This document shows, piece after piece, positions 32,939 through 33,424 of a DNA stretch of 33,424 nucleotides. Both the position numbers and the translations under genes were made by a program. The notes below the pieces were generated by a model that had not been told where the DNA came from, searched no databases, and saw only the letters and a list, made by a program, of their open reading frames with translations. Numbering within the stretch: the stretch's first letter is position 1; each line of letters begins with the position of its first letter. The stretch comes from Clostridia bacterium. GTDB taxonomy: Bacteria; Bacillota; Clostridia; Oscillospirales; CAG-272. The stretch is taken from positions 1 to 33,424 of the forward strand of contig JAFYPF010000010.1 in NCBI GenBank assembly GCA_017547655.1. Reading direction: 5' to 3'.

Positions 32939-33424
32939 ATGAGGAAAAGACTATATTCTATCATTGAGCCTGCTGATAATGGCGATAAGTTTAGTAGTAT
33001 CTATGATTTTATAATGATGGTGACAATCATTATAAGTATTATTCCCCTCGCATTTAAAGAAACAAACGTCGTTTTTCAATGGATTGACTACATAACAGTT
33101 AGTATTTTTATAATTGACTATCTTCTTCGTTTAATAACTGCCGATTACAAAATCAGCAAATCCGTTGCATCATTCTTTGTATATCCAATCACACCAATGG
33201 CAGTTATTGATTTGCTTTCCATACTCCCTTCTATATCCGTCCTAAATAGCGGTTTTAGATTGCTTAAACTTTTCAGATTATTAAGAACCTTAAAAGTTCT
33301 TCGAGCATTTAAGTTTTTAAGATACTCAAAAAGTTTTGACATAATTGCAAATGTCTTCAAAAAGCAAAAAAAGATTCTATCTGCCGTCGCAACTATGGCC
33401 ATTGCATATATTCTCATATCTGCC
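32939..33424 (+). CDS. Voltage-gated ion channel, Ion_trans family (C-terminus outside window)
   Basis: The first 162 residues of a six-helix voltage-gated channel, most likely for K+. Helices S1-S3 are visible (starting near FIMMVTIIISI, with IDYLLRL and MAVIDLLSILP). They are followed by a clear S4 voltage sensor, FRLLKLFRLLRTLKVLRAFK, with a basic residue at every third position. The window ends in S5, before the pore helix and selectivity filter, so the ion cannot be read. The ATG at 32939 has GAGAG about 11 nt upstream. It has its own promoter and is divergent from the IS200 remnant. Confidence 0.85.
   Translation, partial: MRKRLYSIIEPADNGDKFSSIYDFIMMVTIIISIIPLAFKETNVVFQWIDYITVSIFIIDYLLRLITADYKISKSVASFFVYPITPMAVIDLLSILPSISVLNSGFRLLKLFRLLRTLKVLRAFKFLRYSKSFDIIANVFKKQKKILSAVATMAIAYILISA

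Noticed and set aside
1-33424. CRISPR array, rRNA, phage or conjugation genes
   Set aside because: No regularly spaced identical repeats and no rRNA, integrase, capsid or relaxase-like sequences were seen in any frame. The GGS repeats at 1080-2060 are protein repeats, not CRISPR.

Overview
This 33.4-kb window looks like chromosome from a low-GC, Gram-positive anaerobe of the Clostridia. The support is strong GGAGG-type ribosome binding sites, near-consensus SigA-type promoters, a FeoB-associated Cys-rich protein, a TM287/288-type ABC exporter pair, YitT, YfcC, NhaC and DUF6512 proteins, and intrinsic terminators after most units. No phage, plasmid, CRISPR or rRNA genes are visible. No species can be named from the sequence alone.

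Layout. 1-3013 (-): the N-terminal 1004 residues of a secreted surface protein with a cohesin-like domain and about eleven GGS-type repeats, behind a long leader. 3509-8005: YitT (+), DUF6512, a ClC antiporter and a PiT phosphate transporter (all -). 8185-11607 (+): an ATC-hydrolase-family protein, then an M20 peptidase and YfcC transporter pair. 11787-13214 (-): a MATE transporter. 13411-14236: a decayed zinc-ribbon gene, a 322-bp insert bounded by a 32-bp duplication of the tRNA-Pro 3' end, and tRNA-Pro(GGG) itself. 14484-15995 (+): a lipoprotein. 16071-25199 (-): a DUF4886 protein, copper ATPase, heterodimeric ABC exporter and NhaC antiporter. 25401-25565 (+): a FeoB-associated membrane protein behind a perfect 22-bp palindrome. 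25788-32318 (-): glmS, an HTH-GlmM fusion and two tandem CNNM/HlyC transporters. 32606-32861: an IS200/IS605 remnant. 32939 to the end (+): the start of a voltage-gated ion channel.

How the genes work together. Most of the window is housekeeping membrane transport: chloride, phosphate, sodium, copper, drugs or lipids, Mg/Co and peptides. glmM and glmS supply two consecutive steps of amino-sugar synthesis for the cell wall. The M20 peptidase and YfcC pair suggests import and hydrolysis of a peptide or acylated amino acid.

The most unusual items are (1) a complete XRE-type helix-turn-helix domain fused in frame to phosphoglucosamine mutase, directly upstream of a glmS that has no room for a glmS ribozyme, and (2) the tRNA-Pro-derived composite element. 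In (2), the duplicated tRNA 3' half keeps its CCA end, has its own terminator, and has a perfect 7-nt acceptor complement 158 nt upstream.
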